Below, piece by piece: positions 1-7,666 of a DNA stretch of 19,155 nt (position 1 is the stretch's first letter; each line of letters starts with the position of its first letter). The position numbers and the translations under genes were made by a program. Origin of the DNA: Lachnospiraceae bacterium (GTDB lineage: Bacteria; Bacillota; Clostridia; Lachnospirales; Lachnospiraceae); contig VSOC01000071.1 of the NCBI GenBank assembly GCA_009774615.1, positions 1-19,155 on the forward strand, read 5' to 3'. Below the pieces are notes generated by a model that was given only the letters and a program-made list of their open reading frames with translations, made no database searches and had not been told where the DNA came from.

Positions 1-18
1 CTAGCTTGTGTGTTTGTT

Positions 19-55
19 TTTGCAACTTGTACTTTGCAATTTGTTTTTTGCAATG
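19..55. repeat. 14-base tandem repeat, about 2.6 copies
   Basis: Units beginning at 19, 33 and 47 read TTTGCAACTTGTAC, TTTGCAATTTGTTT and TTTGCAATG, an exact 14-base period. A second short tandem repeat, TTTGCGATAT twice, lies at 108-127. No convincing gene is seen in 1-272; the reading frame at 80-313 resembles nothing I know and has no ribosome site. The role of the repeats is unknown. Confidence 0.6.
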
Positions 56-272
56 CCAGTATAGCGCAGTTTTTGTCGGATGTCAATGAAAATTCATCCT
101 GAGATAATTTGCGATATTTTGCGATATTTTCAAAATAACACTGGATCTGTTTGCCCGTTCATGCTATACTGTTTTCAGCGCTTCATGCCGCCGGGTATGG
201 AGTTTTGCGTCAGGCTTTCTGTCATTAGGCCAAAGAAGACAGGAAGTGCTGGCGTTATTTTTTTGATTCGGG

Positions 273-731
273 ATGCAGCTGCTGGTCAGCCATTTTTACG
301 GTATGGGAAATAAGCCGCAGACGAGGATGGTTCTGCGCTATGCGATGGTTACTATGCTTGTGCTGTCCGGGATGATTTATGGGTTGATTGGTCTGTTTAC
401 ACAGCCGATTATTGGCATATTTAACAGCGAAAATAACCGGCAGCTTCAGGAAATAGCAGCGGTGGGATTGCGGCTGTATTTTGTGTCTTCTCCTTTTATT
501 GGCTATAATACAGTTCTTGCCATGTTTTTTACTTCTGTGGAAAGAGCCATGCCCGCCCATGTTTTGTCCCTGCTTCGGGGCTTTATTCTTATTATTCCGG
601 CAGCGTTTGGTTTTTCGGTTTTATGGGGAATGACCGGGGTGTGGATGGTCTATCCGCTTGTTGAAGCTGTGGTTATGCTTTTTGGCCTTTGGGCAGATAA
701 GCGTTATAGAAGTTTGTTACTGTTCACGTAG
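273..731 (+). pseudogene. MATE family efflux transporter, C-terminal relic
   Basis: The reading frame gives about 152 residues resembling the C-terminal third of a MATE (multi-antimicrobial extrusion) transporter, a membrane antiporter of about 440-460 residues that exports drugs or metabolites using Na+ or H+. It starts in the conserved stretch after the seventh helix (residues 2-14, QLLVSHFYGMGNK) and contains several hydrophobic helices. The N-terminal two thirds are absent. The first ATG has no Shine-Dalgarno sequence and sits 6 bases after an in-frame TGA at 264-266. The frame before that stop (EVLALFF, then stop, then FGMQLL) may also be MATE-like, which suggests a nonsense mutation in a decayed gene. 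The last codons and the stop fall inside the left arm of the inverted-repeat element at 715, so the 3' end is probably also not original. It is very unlikely to be functional. Confidence 0.75.
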
Positions 732-848
732 GTCTGCGCACTTGCTGCGCTGACCGTAGGTTAAACTGGGCCAGTGAGCAAAAATCCCATCGACGAAGGC
801 GATTTTCATGGATTTTTGCCTGTTGCTGTGAATGTTTGAACAGTAACA
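715..848. repeat. Nested inverted-repeat intergenic element (134 bases)
   Basis: Perfect 12-base terminal inverted repeats bound the element: TGTTACTGTTCA at 715-726 and TGAACAGTAACA at 837-848. Two hairpins lie inside. The first, at 731-755, has arms GGTC-T-GCGCA and TGCGC-T-GACC. The second has GCAAAAATCC at 778-787 against GGATTTTTGC at 810-819, extended inward by CATCG/CGAT. It has no coding capacity for a transposase. The architecture suggests a dispersed MITE-like or REP-like element, but mobility is inferred only from structure. The left arm overlaps the last codons of the MATE relic. Confidence 0.6.
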
Positions 849-885
849 GAAGTTTTAGATGACAACAGAGGATGATTGCTTTTTA

Positions 886-914
886 TTGACGTGATTAATG
901 TCATATGATATTAT
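886..914 (+). promoter_or_regulatory. Sigma-A-type promoter for the hybrid kinase pair
   Basis: TTGACG at 886-891 and TATTAT at 909-914 are separated by exactly 17 bases. Transcription would start near 921 and run into the kinase gene at 1068. This is the best promoter match between the inverted-repeat element and the gene. Confidence 0.7.
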
Positions 915-920
915 GTACAA

Positions 921-1067
921 AGAATTTTTGATGTTACAGTGAAGCCGCAGCGGGGAGGCAAGATTCTTCCGGTATTTCACAGAAGGTTTTTTCACAAAAG
1001 AACCCTTTTGCACGGAAACGGGCTGCGGCACTCTGGCTGGAAAGCGGTCTGTATGGAGGGTGTGCGT
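921..1067 (+). other. Long 5' leader of the first hybrid kinase
   Basis: About 147 bases separate the predicted transcription start from the chosen start codon. The leader can pair GCCGCAG (944-950) with CTGCGGC (1023-1029), but I recognise no known riboswitch. An in-frame GTG at 939 would extend the kinase by 43 residues. It has no ribosome site and the added residues look like random basic sequence, so I treat this stretch as untranslated. Confidence 0.4.
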
Positions 1068-3758
1068 ATGAAATATTCAGGGGGACTTTTTGAGCGAACC
1101 GGTGAAGGGGCCATGGACATTGTGAAGGATGAGCAAAACCGTGATATGCAAAGTGTTCAGCATCTGGAGGCTGTTATCAATGAAGGGCTTCGTATCGCTC
1201 TGATGGAGGAAACTCCGGATCAGTCCCTGGAGGTGCTGCTTGCCTACCTGGGAAAGGTGATGCAGGGGGAACGAACCTATATCTTTGAGCGGAATGAAGC
1301 CGGCGGTGATGATAATACCTATGAATGGGTGGCATGCGGGGTGAAGCCGGAAAAGGAAAATCTTCAGAATGTTCTTCCCGAGGTGTGCGCAAGCTGGTAC
1401 AGGAATTTCAGTGTCGGCAGGCACATTGTTATTGCGTGTGTTGAGGATATTCGGGAAACAGAGCCTCTTCAGTATGAGAATCTTAAACGGCAGAACATCC
1501 ATTCTCTGGTTGTGGTTCCCCTTTATGACGGCAAAAAAATTATAGGCTTTTACGGTGTGGACAATCCACCGGTAAAATCTATTGAATATGCGTCGAATAT
1601 GCTTCAGACCGCAGCCTATTTTATTGTATCCTCCCTGAAACGGCGGAATTTGTTCCGGGAACTTCAAAAGCGAAGCTATAACGTCCTCCACGCCCTCAGC
1701 GTGGATTATCTGCTCATTTATCAGGTGAATTTTGACACAGGCGAGCTTGAGATATTCCGCAACAGCGAACAGATGCGCATGGACTGGACGGTGCATTTTG
1801 AAGAGGGCTACCAGGCCGCCATGGAGAAATATATTTCCCGCTATGTGGTTGCAAAAGACCAGGAGAGGCTTCGCACACTGACGAAAAAAGACCATGTGCT
1901 TGCCGAACTGAAAAGAAAGAAAAAGTTTTCTGTTCGCTACCAGGTAAAGGACAGTCCTTTTGGATTAAAGCATCTGGAGGTTCATTTTTCTGCGCCGGAG
2001 AGTGCACTGGAGGAAAATAATGTAATTTTTGCTCTGAGGGATGTCAATGCAGTCGTGGAGCAGGAGGAGAAGTACAAGCGTGAGGCAAGGCGGAGCCTGG
2101 AGGATATTCTGGAGGGCGCCAGGACGGGGATCTGGACGATTGAAATGGAGGATGGATGCCTGCCAAGGATGTACACGGATCGAACCATGCGGCTGCTTCT
2201 GGGTGTGTCGGATGAAATCGAGCCGGAGGAATGTTACCGTCACTGGTTTGAACATATAGAACCGGACTATGTAAAGATGGTGCAGGAAGCGGTGCAGGAG
2301 ATATTAAGAACCGGACGCTCCGAGGTTATCTATCCCTGGAATCACCCGACCCTGGGCAAAATTTATGTCCGCTGCGGCGGTATTCCGGATAAAACATTTA
2401 ACAAGCCCGGTACCTGTCTGAGCGGCTATCATCAGGATATTACGGAGATCACAGCAGCGAAGAAGAAACAGGATCAGGCCATTATGGAACTGCTGGAGAA
2501 GGTCAGACGGGCAAATTCGGCAAAAAGTGAATTCCTTTCCCATATGTCCCACGACCTCCGCACACCGATTAATGGTATTATGGGGATGCTGACGATTATG
2601 GAGAAAAACGGGGATGATTTGGAGCAGCAGAGGGAGTGCCGTAAAAAAATCCGTGTATCGACCGAACATCTGCTGTCCCTGGTAAATGACGTCCTTCAGG
2701 TCAGCAAGCTGGAGAGAGGAAGATCGGCAGTGGTGGAGGAGCCATTTGATCTTTACCAGGTATTGGATGACTGTATTACCATCCTGTCCCCGCAGGCAGA
2801 GGAGGCAGAAATCCAGCTGACTTTAAAGAAGGTCGATCTGCAGCACAGCCGGCTGATTGGAAATCCGCTGCACTTAAAGCAAATCCTGATGAATGTTATT
2901 GACAATGCCATTAAATATAACCGTCCCCATGGTTCTGTACATGTCCAGGTAAAGGAAACCGCCTTCCAGAATGGAAATGCAGGCTATCGCTTTGTAATAG
3001 AAGATAACGGAATCGGCATTGGCGAGGAATTTAAAAAGCATATTTTTGAACCGTTTGCCCAGGAGCATCAAGGCGCAAGAACGAATTATAACGGTGTTGG
3101 ACTTGGTATGCCCATTGTAAAAAAGCTGATTGACCAGCTGGCGGGAAGCATTGTAGTGGACAGCCGGATTGGGAGGGGAAGCATGGTTCAGATTACGCTG
3201 TCATTTCGGGTGGATAAGGCATGGAGCGGGCTGCCCGCAGATGAGGTGTGGAGCGGACAGTCTGTGGATGAGAATTTAAGCGGACAGCCCATGGATGAGG
3301 ACTGGAATGTGCCGGACAATATTGCCGGAATGCAGGTTCTTCTGGTGGAGGATAATGAGATCAACTGTGAAATTGTAGAGTACATTCTCAGGGAGGCAGG
3401 CGCGGAGGTTATAACCGCCAACGACGGAAGAGTCGCTGTGGATGCATTCACGGCGTCTGCTCCCGGAACATTTGACTGTGTGCTTATGGATTTGATGATG
3501 CCGGTGATGAGCGGGTATGAAGCAGCCCGGGTGATTCGCAGCCTGGAAAGGGAAGATGCTAAAAACATCCCCATTATAGCGCTGTCAGCCAATGCATTTG
3601 AAGAAGATATTGCTCTGGCAAAGGACGCCGGGATGAATGAGCATTTAGCCAAGCCGATAGATATCCGCAGGATGTTTAAGGTTATGAGCCAGCTGCAGGA
3701 GGAAGCGGCGAATAAAACGGAACTTGGGCAGCGTACAGATAATGCAAGTGTTAAATAA
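1068..3758 (+). CDS. Soluble hybrid sensor histidine kinase (GAF-PAS-HisKA-HATPase-REC)
   Basis: Encodes 896 residues. ATG 1068 is chosen because GGAGG at 1055-1059 lies 8 bases upstream. Approximate domains are: GAF-like sensor (50-190, ending LVVVPLYDGKKIIGFYGVDNP), one or two PAS-like regions (about 205-455), a HisKA dimerisation domain with phospho-acceptor His495 in SHMSHDLRTP, a HATPase domain (about 600-705; N box NVIDNAIKYN, G1 DNGIGIG, G2 GVGLGMPIV), and a receiver domain (about 755-875) with LLVEDNE, phospho-acceptor Asp808 in LMDLMMP, and the conserved Lys in AKPID. No membrane helix is evident, so it should sense a cytosolic signal. The linker before the receiver carries three tandem 9-residue repeats. 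It should autophosphorylate on His495 and pass phosphate to Asp808, then to an HPt partner that is not encoded here. It lies 18 bases before a second hybrid kinase, probably in one operon. Confidence 0.9.
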   Translation: MKYSGGLFERTGEGAMDIVKDEQNRDMQSVQHLEAVINEGLRIALMEETPDQSLEVLLAYLGKVMQGERTYIFERNEAGGDDNTYEWVACGVKPEKENLQNVLPEVCASWYRNFSVGRHIVIACVEDIRETEPLQYENLKRQNIHSLVVVPLYDGKKIIGFYGVDNPPVKSIEYASNMLQTAAYFIVSSLKRRNLFRELQKRSYNVLHALSVDYLLIYQVNFDTGELEIFRNSEQMRMDWTVHFEEGYQAAMEKYISRYVVAKDQERLRTLTKKDHVLAELKRKKKFSVRYQVKDSPFGLKHLEVHFSAPESALEENNVIFALRDVNAVVEQEEKYKREARRSLEDILEGARTGIWTIEMEDGCLPRMYTDRTMRLLLGVSDEIEPEECYRHWFEHIEPDYVKMVQEAVQEILRTGRSEVIYPWNHPTLGKIYVRCGGIPDKTFNKPGTCLSGYHQDITEITAAKKKQDQAIMELLEKVRRANSAKSEFLSHMSHDLRTPINGIMGMLTIMEKNGDDLEQQRECRKKIRVSTEHLLSLVNDVLQVSKLERGRSAVVEEPFDLYQVLDDCITILSPQAEEAEIQLTLKKVDLQHSRLIGNPLHLKQILMNVIDNAIKYNRPHGSVHVQVKETAFQNGNAGYRFVIEDNGIGIGEEFKKHIFEPFAQEHQGARTNYNGVGLGMPIVKKLIDQLAGSIVVDSRIGRGSMVQITLSFRVDKAWSGLPADEVWSGQSVDENLSGQPMDEDWNVPDNIAGMQVLLVEDNEINCEIVEYILREAGAEVITANDGRVAVDAFTASAPGTFDCVLMDLMMPVMSGYEAARVIRSLEREDAKNIPIIALSANAFEEDIALAKDAGMNEHLAKPIDIRRMFKVMSQLQEEAANKTELGQRTDNASVK
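3222..3302 (+). repeat. Three 27-base tandem repeats in the kinase-receiver linker
   Basis: Units at 3222-3248, 3249-3275 and 3276-3302 encode WSGLPADEV, WSGQSVDEN and LSGQPMDED, followed by DW. They lie in frame between the ATPase domain and the receiver domain of the first hybrid kinase, so copy number changes would lengthen or shorten the linker without a frameshift. Confidence 0.85.
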
Positions 3759-3776
3759 CTGAGGTGATAGAAACAT

Positions 3777-5999
3777 ATGAAAACGATAGCTTTGCCACGT
3801 TCCTTAAAGGTTAGTATAGGAGTGATTATCTGCCTGACTGTTTTTGTGTTTTCCTTCCTTGGAATATCCATTCACAGGCAGAGTGAAAATACCATTGAGG
3901 ATGTGGGTACTGCTTATATGGCTGGAATGAATGAGCAGGTATCTTTACACTTTGAAACGATTATTGCACTCCGCCTGACTATGGCAGAATCGATAGCGCA
4001 CATAGCAGCGGATAAAGAACATTCCCGTTACGGATCGAAGGAAGATATAGAATATGGTGCAAAGGCAAGGCATTTTCTATGTGCCGGTCTGTATTCATCA
4101 GACGGCAGGATAGAAATGATTTACGGAGATCCTGTAAAGCCCAACCATCCAGAATCATTCCTGGAAAACTTAAAAAAGGGAGAACGCAAGGTGGCATCTG
4201 CCGTCGATGAGCATGGGGACGGCGTGATTTTATTTGGCGTTCCCTGTGAATATCCCATGTCGGACGGAAACAAAAGCATGGCTGTTGTTGTAGGGCTTTC
4301 CACCAAGTACATGGGCGAGGTGCTTTTCCTTGATGCAGACAGTTCACTGACTTATTCTTTTGTTATACGAAAAGACGGCAGCTATGTTGTCGGGAATGAA
4401 AGTGATGCTTTTAAAAATTATTTTGACCGGCTTTATGGTATTTTTGATGATCAAAGCGAGGAGGTTGCTTCTTATATTGAACAGATGACAGCCGCTATGA
4501 GTGAAAACAAAGATTATTCTGTTATTCTCAAAAGCGGCGGTTCACGTTACCATCTGTACTGCACCGCTCTCCCTTACTGTGAATGGTATCTGGTGACGAT
4601 TCTTCCTTTTGACGGGCTGGATCATGCAATTGCAGGTATGGGCAGACATTGGCTTACCATTGTTTATATCTCCTCTTTTGCGGTAATCGTTATGCTTCTC
4701 TACATATTCAGCCGGTATTTAAAATTATTCAGAAACCAGGTTTCGGAGCTGGAGTATATGAATAAAGAACTGAATACGGCACGGGAAGAGGCTGAGAAGG
4801 CACAGAAGGAAGCCGAATATGCGAATGCGGCAAAACAGGACTTCCTTTCCAGCATGAGCCATGATATACGTACCCCCATGAATGCCATCATCGGTATGAC
4901 GTCGTTAGCTATAGAGAATACACATAATCCGGAACAGGTTCAGGACTACCTGCAGAAGATTGCGCTGTCCAGCCGGCATCTGCTGGGGCTGATTAATGAT
5001 GTGCTGGATATATCGAAGATTGAAAGCGGCAAAATGACACTGAATGTTCAGCCGGTATCATTAAAAGAGATTATGGACAGCATAGTAAACATGATGCAGC
5101 CGCAGGTCAGGGCGAAAAAGCAGAAATTTAATGTAACTGCCCGTGATGTATTTGCGGAAAATGTGTGCTGTGACAGCGTGCGGCTGAACCAGGTGCTGAT
5201 TAATTTACTGGGAAATGCCGTGAAATTTACACCGGATTACGGTTCGGTTCAGGTGTCGGTGTACCAGGAGGAATTGCCGGAGGACGATTCACGTGTTCGG
5301 ACACATTTTTTGGTGAGCGATACAGGTATCGGCATGTCCAAGGAGTACCAGGAGGTAATCTTCGATTCTTTTAGCCGGGAGGACAATACGCATGTGCAGA
5401 AAACCGAGGGATCCGGACTGGGAATGGCGATTACCAAGTGCATTGTCGATGCGATGGAAGGTACCATTTCCGTTCAGAGCGAGCAGGGCAAAGGCAGTGA
5501 GTTCCATGTTGTTCTTGACCTGGAAAAGGCGGCAGAGCAGGAACACGATACATTGAAGGAATTTACCGGCACTGCCGTTGGGGAAGCTGCCGGTACAGAA
5601 AACAAGGACGACAGGACGCTTCGAGGGAAGCGCATTTTACTGGCAGAGGACAACGAACTGAACTGGGAAGTTGCAAAAGAACTGCTTTCTGTTCTTGAAT
5701 TAGAAATTGACTGGGTTGAAAACGGGCAGATTTGTGTTGATAAATTTAAGGAAGTTCCTGTCGGCTATTATGACGCGATTATTATGGATGTGCGTATGCC
5801 TGTGATGGATGGCTATAGAGCCACAAGAGCTATACGGGAATTGGAACGCGGGGATGCAGATATTCCTATTATTGCAATGACAGCAGATGCATTTTCGGAG
5901 GATATTCAAAGATGTCTGGACTGTGGAATGAATGATCATTTGGCAAAACCGATTGATGTGCAGACGGTTGCCGGTAAATTGAAAAAATATCTGCGATAA
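3777..5999 (+). CDS. Membrane-bound hybrid sensor histidine kinase (Cache-like sensor, HisKA-HATPase-REC)
   Basis: Encodes 740 residues; ATG 3777 follows GAGGTGA (3761-3767) by 9 bases. An N-terminal membrane helix (about 10-30) and a second one (about 290-312) flank an extracellular region of about 250 residues that resembles a double-Cache small-molecule sensor (for example SFVIRKDGSYVVGNES). A coiled-coil stretch rich in E, A and K (about 318-350) leads to HisKA with His362 in SSMSHDIRTPMNAIIGM. The HATPase domain has N box NLLGNAVKFTP, G1 DTGIGM and G2 GSGLGMAI. The receiver starts near 618 (ILLAEDNELN), with Asp671 in IIMDVRMPVMDG and the conserved Lys in AKPID. Like its upstream neighbour it ends in a receiver and lacks an HPt or DNA-binding output. 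The ligand cannot be predicted; Cache sensors of this type often bind amino acids or other small metabolites. No clear terminator follows. Confidence 0.9.
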   Translation: MKTIALPRSLKVSIGVIICLTVFVFSFLGISIHRQSENTIEDVGTAYMAGMNEQVSLHFETIIALRLTMAESIAHIAADKEHSRYGSKEDIEYGAKARHFLCAGLYSSDGRIEMIYGDPVKPNHPESFLENLKKGERKVASAVDEHGDGVILFGVPCEYPMSDGNKSMAVVVGLSTKYMGEVLFLDADSSLTYSFVIRKDGSYVVGNESDAFKNYFDRLYGIFDDQSEEVASYIEQMTAAMSENKDYSVILKSGGSRYHLYCTALPYCEWYLVTILPFDGLDHAIAGMGRHWLTIVYISSFAVIVMLLYIFSRYLKLFRNQVSELEYMNKELNTAREEAEKAQKEAEYANAAKQDFLSSMSHDIRTPMNAIIGMTSLAIENTHNPEQVQDYLQKIALSSRHLLGLINDVLDISKIESGKMTLNVQPVSLKEIMDSIVNMMQPQVRAKKQKFNVTARDVFAENVCCDSVRLNQVLINLLGNAVKFTPDYGSVQVSVYQEELPEDDSRVRTHFLVSDTGIGMSKEYQEVIFDSFSREDNTHVQKTEGSGLGMAITKCIVDAMEGTISVQSEQGKGSEFHVVLDLEKAAEQEHDTLKEFTGTAVGEAAGTENKDDRTLRGKRILLAEDNELNWEVAKELLSVLELEIDWVENGQICVDKFKEVPVGYYDAIIMDVRMPVMDGYRATRAIRELERGDADIPIIAMTADAFSEDIQRCLDCGMNDHLAKPIDVQTVAGKLKKYLR

Positions 6000-6055
6000 G
6001 GAGCTTTACCTACCGCAGAAAAAGGCAGGGTGCGATGGCAGGACACAATGGTACG

Positions 6056-6081
6056 CGATGAAAATTCACGATGAAAATTCA
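6056..6081 (+). repeat. 13-base tandem repeat upstream of ferritin promoter
   Basis: CGATGAAAATTCA occurs twice without a gap (6056-6068 and 6069-6081), ending 2 bases before the predicted -35 box of the ferritin gene. Each unit holds the imperfect palindrome TGAA-AA-TTCA. The same TGAAAATTCA is seen at 87-96 near the left edge. The placement fits a regulator-binding site, but the regulator is unknown. Confidence 0.55.
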
Positions 6082-6083
6082 AG

Positions 6084-6112
6084 ATGACAAGTGTCGAAAA
6101 TCGTGCTACAAT
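6084..6112 (+). promoter_or_regulatory. Promoter of the ferritin gene
   Basis: ATGACA (6084-6089) and TACAAT (6107-6112) are 17 bases apart, giving a predicted start near 6119 and a leader of about 31 bases before ATG 6150. Confidence 0.6.
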
Positions 6113-6149
6113 AGCCTCTATGAATACGATTGAGAAGAGGAGGATTATC

Positions 6150-6662
6150 ATGTTGGATGCAAAGGTGGCAGAACTGTTAAATGTGCAGGTGAATAAGGAA
6201 TTTTATTCGGCTTACCTGTATTTGGATTTTTCTAATTATTATATGGAACAGGGCCTGGAGGGATTTGCCAACTGGTATAAGGTACAGGCGCAGGAAGAGC
6301 GCGATCATGCGATGCTGTTTTTACAGTATCTCCAGAACAATGGCTGCAAGGTAACACTGGAAGTAATTGATAAGCCGGATAAGGTATTTTCTTCTTTTGC
6401 CGATCCGCTTCATGCCGGTTATGAGCATGAGCAGTATGTTACCGAATTAATACATACCATCTATGAAGCAGCCCATAATGCGAAGGACTTCCGGACCATG
6501 CAGTTTTTGGACTGGTTTGTAAAGGAGCAGGGTGAGGAGGAAACGAATGCAGAGGCTCTGATTAAGAAATTTGACCTGTTTGGTTCCGATGCAAGGGCCT
6601 TGTACATGCTGGACAGCGAACTGGCTGCAAGGGTATATTCTGCACCCTCTCTGGTTTTATAG
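6150..6662 (+). CDS. ftnA: Non-heme ferritin (iron storage)
   Basis: Encodes 170 residues, the usual length of a bacterial ferritin. ATG 6150 follows an AGGAGGA site at 6138-6144; the longer in-frame start at 6084 lies in the promoter and is rejected. The protein should form a 24-subunit cytosolic shell that oxidises Fe(II) and stores it as a ferric mineral, limiting Fenton chemistry. The ferroxidase ligands known from FtnA are all at the expected positions: Glu17 (NKEFYSAYLY), Glu50 and His53 (EERDHAM), Glu94, Gln127 and Glu130 (EQGEEE). There is no heme-binding context to suggest bacterioferritin. It has its own promoter preceded by two tandem motifs and is followed after 41 bases by a nucleotidyltransferase gene with no terminator between. 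Confidence 0.95.
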   Translation: MLDAKVAELLNVQVNKEFYSAYLYLDFSNYYMEQGLEGFANWYKVQAQEERDHAMLFLQYLQNNGCKVTLEVIDKPDKVFSSFADPLHAGYEHEQYVTELIHTIYEAAHNAKDFRTMQFLDWFVKEQGEEETNAEALIKKFDLFGSDARALYMLDSELAARVYSAPSLVL

Positions 6663-6703
6663 ATTATTTTCAGCTTGAAAGTCCACTGGAAGGAGAACTG
6701 CTG

Positions 6704-7468
6704 GTGATCGTAGAAGAAATCCGGAAAAAGCTGAGAGAAGCCGAGGAAAAAGAGAAAATAAAGATTATCTATGCCGTAGAATCGGGAAGCCGTTCCTGGG
6801 GATTTGCTTCACCTGACAGTGACTATGATGTGCGCTTTATCTATGTCCGAAGGCTGGAGGACTATCTTCGCCTGGATCAGAAGCGCGATGTGATAGAATG
6901 GCAGATGGATGCGGTTTTTGATATTAATGGATGGGATATAAGAAAAACTTTAATGCAGTTTTATAAGAGCAATGCAACGGTTTTTGAGTGGAGCAATTCG
7001 CCGGTTGTCTATGATGAAGCCCCAGAGTGGAAGGAAGTCTGCCAGACAGCGAGAGCCTATTTTTCAGTAAAGGCAATGCTGTATCACTATTATGGGGTGG
7101 CTAAAAGTACCTATTACCAGTTTCTTACAGGAGATGAGGTAAAGTATAAGAAGTATTTTTATGCCCTGCGCCCGCTTTTAGCCTGCCGCTATATCTGGGA
7201 ACACCGATGTCCGCCGCCCATTGTACTTTCGGAACTGATGTGCATGGATATGCCTGCCGACCTCCGGAAAGAAATTGAGGAGCTGGTAGAGAAGAAAAAA
7301 AAGACCATGGAAGGGGATAAGCATTCTCCTGTTCCCCGAATCCAAAATTTTATTGTCCGTGAGCTTGAAGTCTGGAAAGAACGGGCAGAAGCGATGAAAG
7401 ATGACAGGAAGGATGACTGGACGGCATTAAATCAATTATTCTTTAGGCTGCTTGAAGAACAAGTGTAA
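6704..7468 (+). CDS. Predicted nucleotidyltransferase, COG3541/YcgL (RlaP) family
   Basis: Encodes 254 residues. The start is GTG 6704, supported by GGAAGGAG about 8 bases upstream. The polymerase-beta-type nucleotidyltransferase signature is clear: GSRSWGF (28-34) followed by the metal-binding pair Asp40 and Asp42 in SDYDVRF. The family-typical DINGWDIRK and FEWSNSPVVY follow. Some relatives sit beside RNA ligases (hence RlaP, RNA ligase-associated), but no ligase is found here and the substrate is unknown. It lies 41 bases after ferritin and before a strong terminator, so it is probably the second gene of a two-gene transcript. The C-terminal half is helical and rich in charged residues (EELVEKKKKTMEG). 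Activity is inferred from motifs only. Confidence 0.85.
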   Translation: MIVEEIRKKLREAEEKEKIKIIYAVESGSRSWGFASPDSDYDVRFIYVRRLEDYLRLDQKRDVIEWQMDAVFDINGWDIRKTLMQFYKSNATVFEWSNSPVVYDEAPEWKEVCQTARAYFSVKAMLYHYYGVAKSTYYQFLTGDEVKYKKYFYALRPLLACRYIWEHRCPPPIVLSELMCMDMPADLRKEIEELVEKKKKTMEGDKHSPVPRIQNFIVRELEVWKERAEAMKDDRKDDWTALNQLFFRLLEEQV

Positions 7469-7480
7469 AAGAACAAATTT

Positions 7481-7530
7481 AAAAGCTGTGGTAAATCAAC
7501 AAACAGGTGATTTATCGCAGCTTTTTCCTT
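7481..7530 (+). terminator. Intrinsic terminator after the ferritin/nucleotidyltransferase unit
   Basis: An 18-base stem with two G-U wobbles pairs 7481-7498 with 7508-7525 around a 9-base loop. The 3' arm ends in a T run continuing into CCTTTCTTT. It starts 13 bases after the stop codon of the nucleotidyltransferase gene. Confidence 0.9.
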
Positions 7531-7666
7531 TCTTTAACCTTATTTTTTTTCACTTTATTTCTTTTTTTCCCTTCAATCTTATGATGCTAAAAAAACATAT
7601 TCGCCCAAAATGGATGAAGCATCCTAAATTGTATGTTGACAAAAAATAATATCAGGTGTTTCTACA

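Noticed and set aside
939..1067. GTG at 939 as start of the first hybrid kinase
   Set aside because: No ribosome site precedes it and the added 43 residues look random, while ATG 1068 has GGAGG at a good distance.
921..1067. Possible riboswitch in the long leader of the first kinase
   Set aside because: Only a 7-base pairing over about 70 bases was found, with no match to a known riboswitch core that I could recognise.
3188..3871. 227-residue minus-strand open frame across the two hybrid kinases
   Set aside because: It is antisense to the receiver domain of the first kinase and the start of the second; its composition is a Ser/Ile/Ala-rich shadow with no family resemblance.
7452..7649. 65-residue open frame after the nucleotidyltransferase gene
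   Set aside because: It overlaps the end of that gene and runs through the terminator hairpin and an AT-rich region; there is no ribosome site and no family resemblance.
7636..7664. Second gltB promoter starting with TTGACA at 7636
   Set aside because: No acceptable -10 box occurs 16-18 bases downstream (TTTCTA is the best), so the TTGACA is likely chance in AT-rich DNA.
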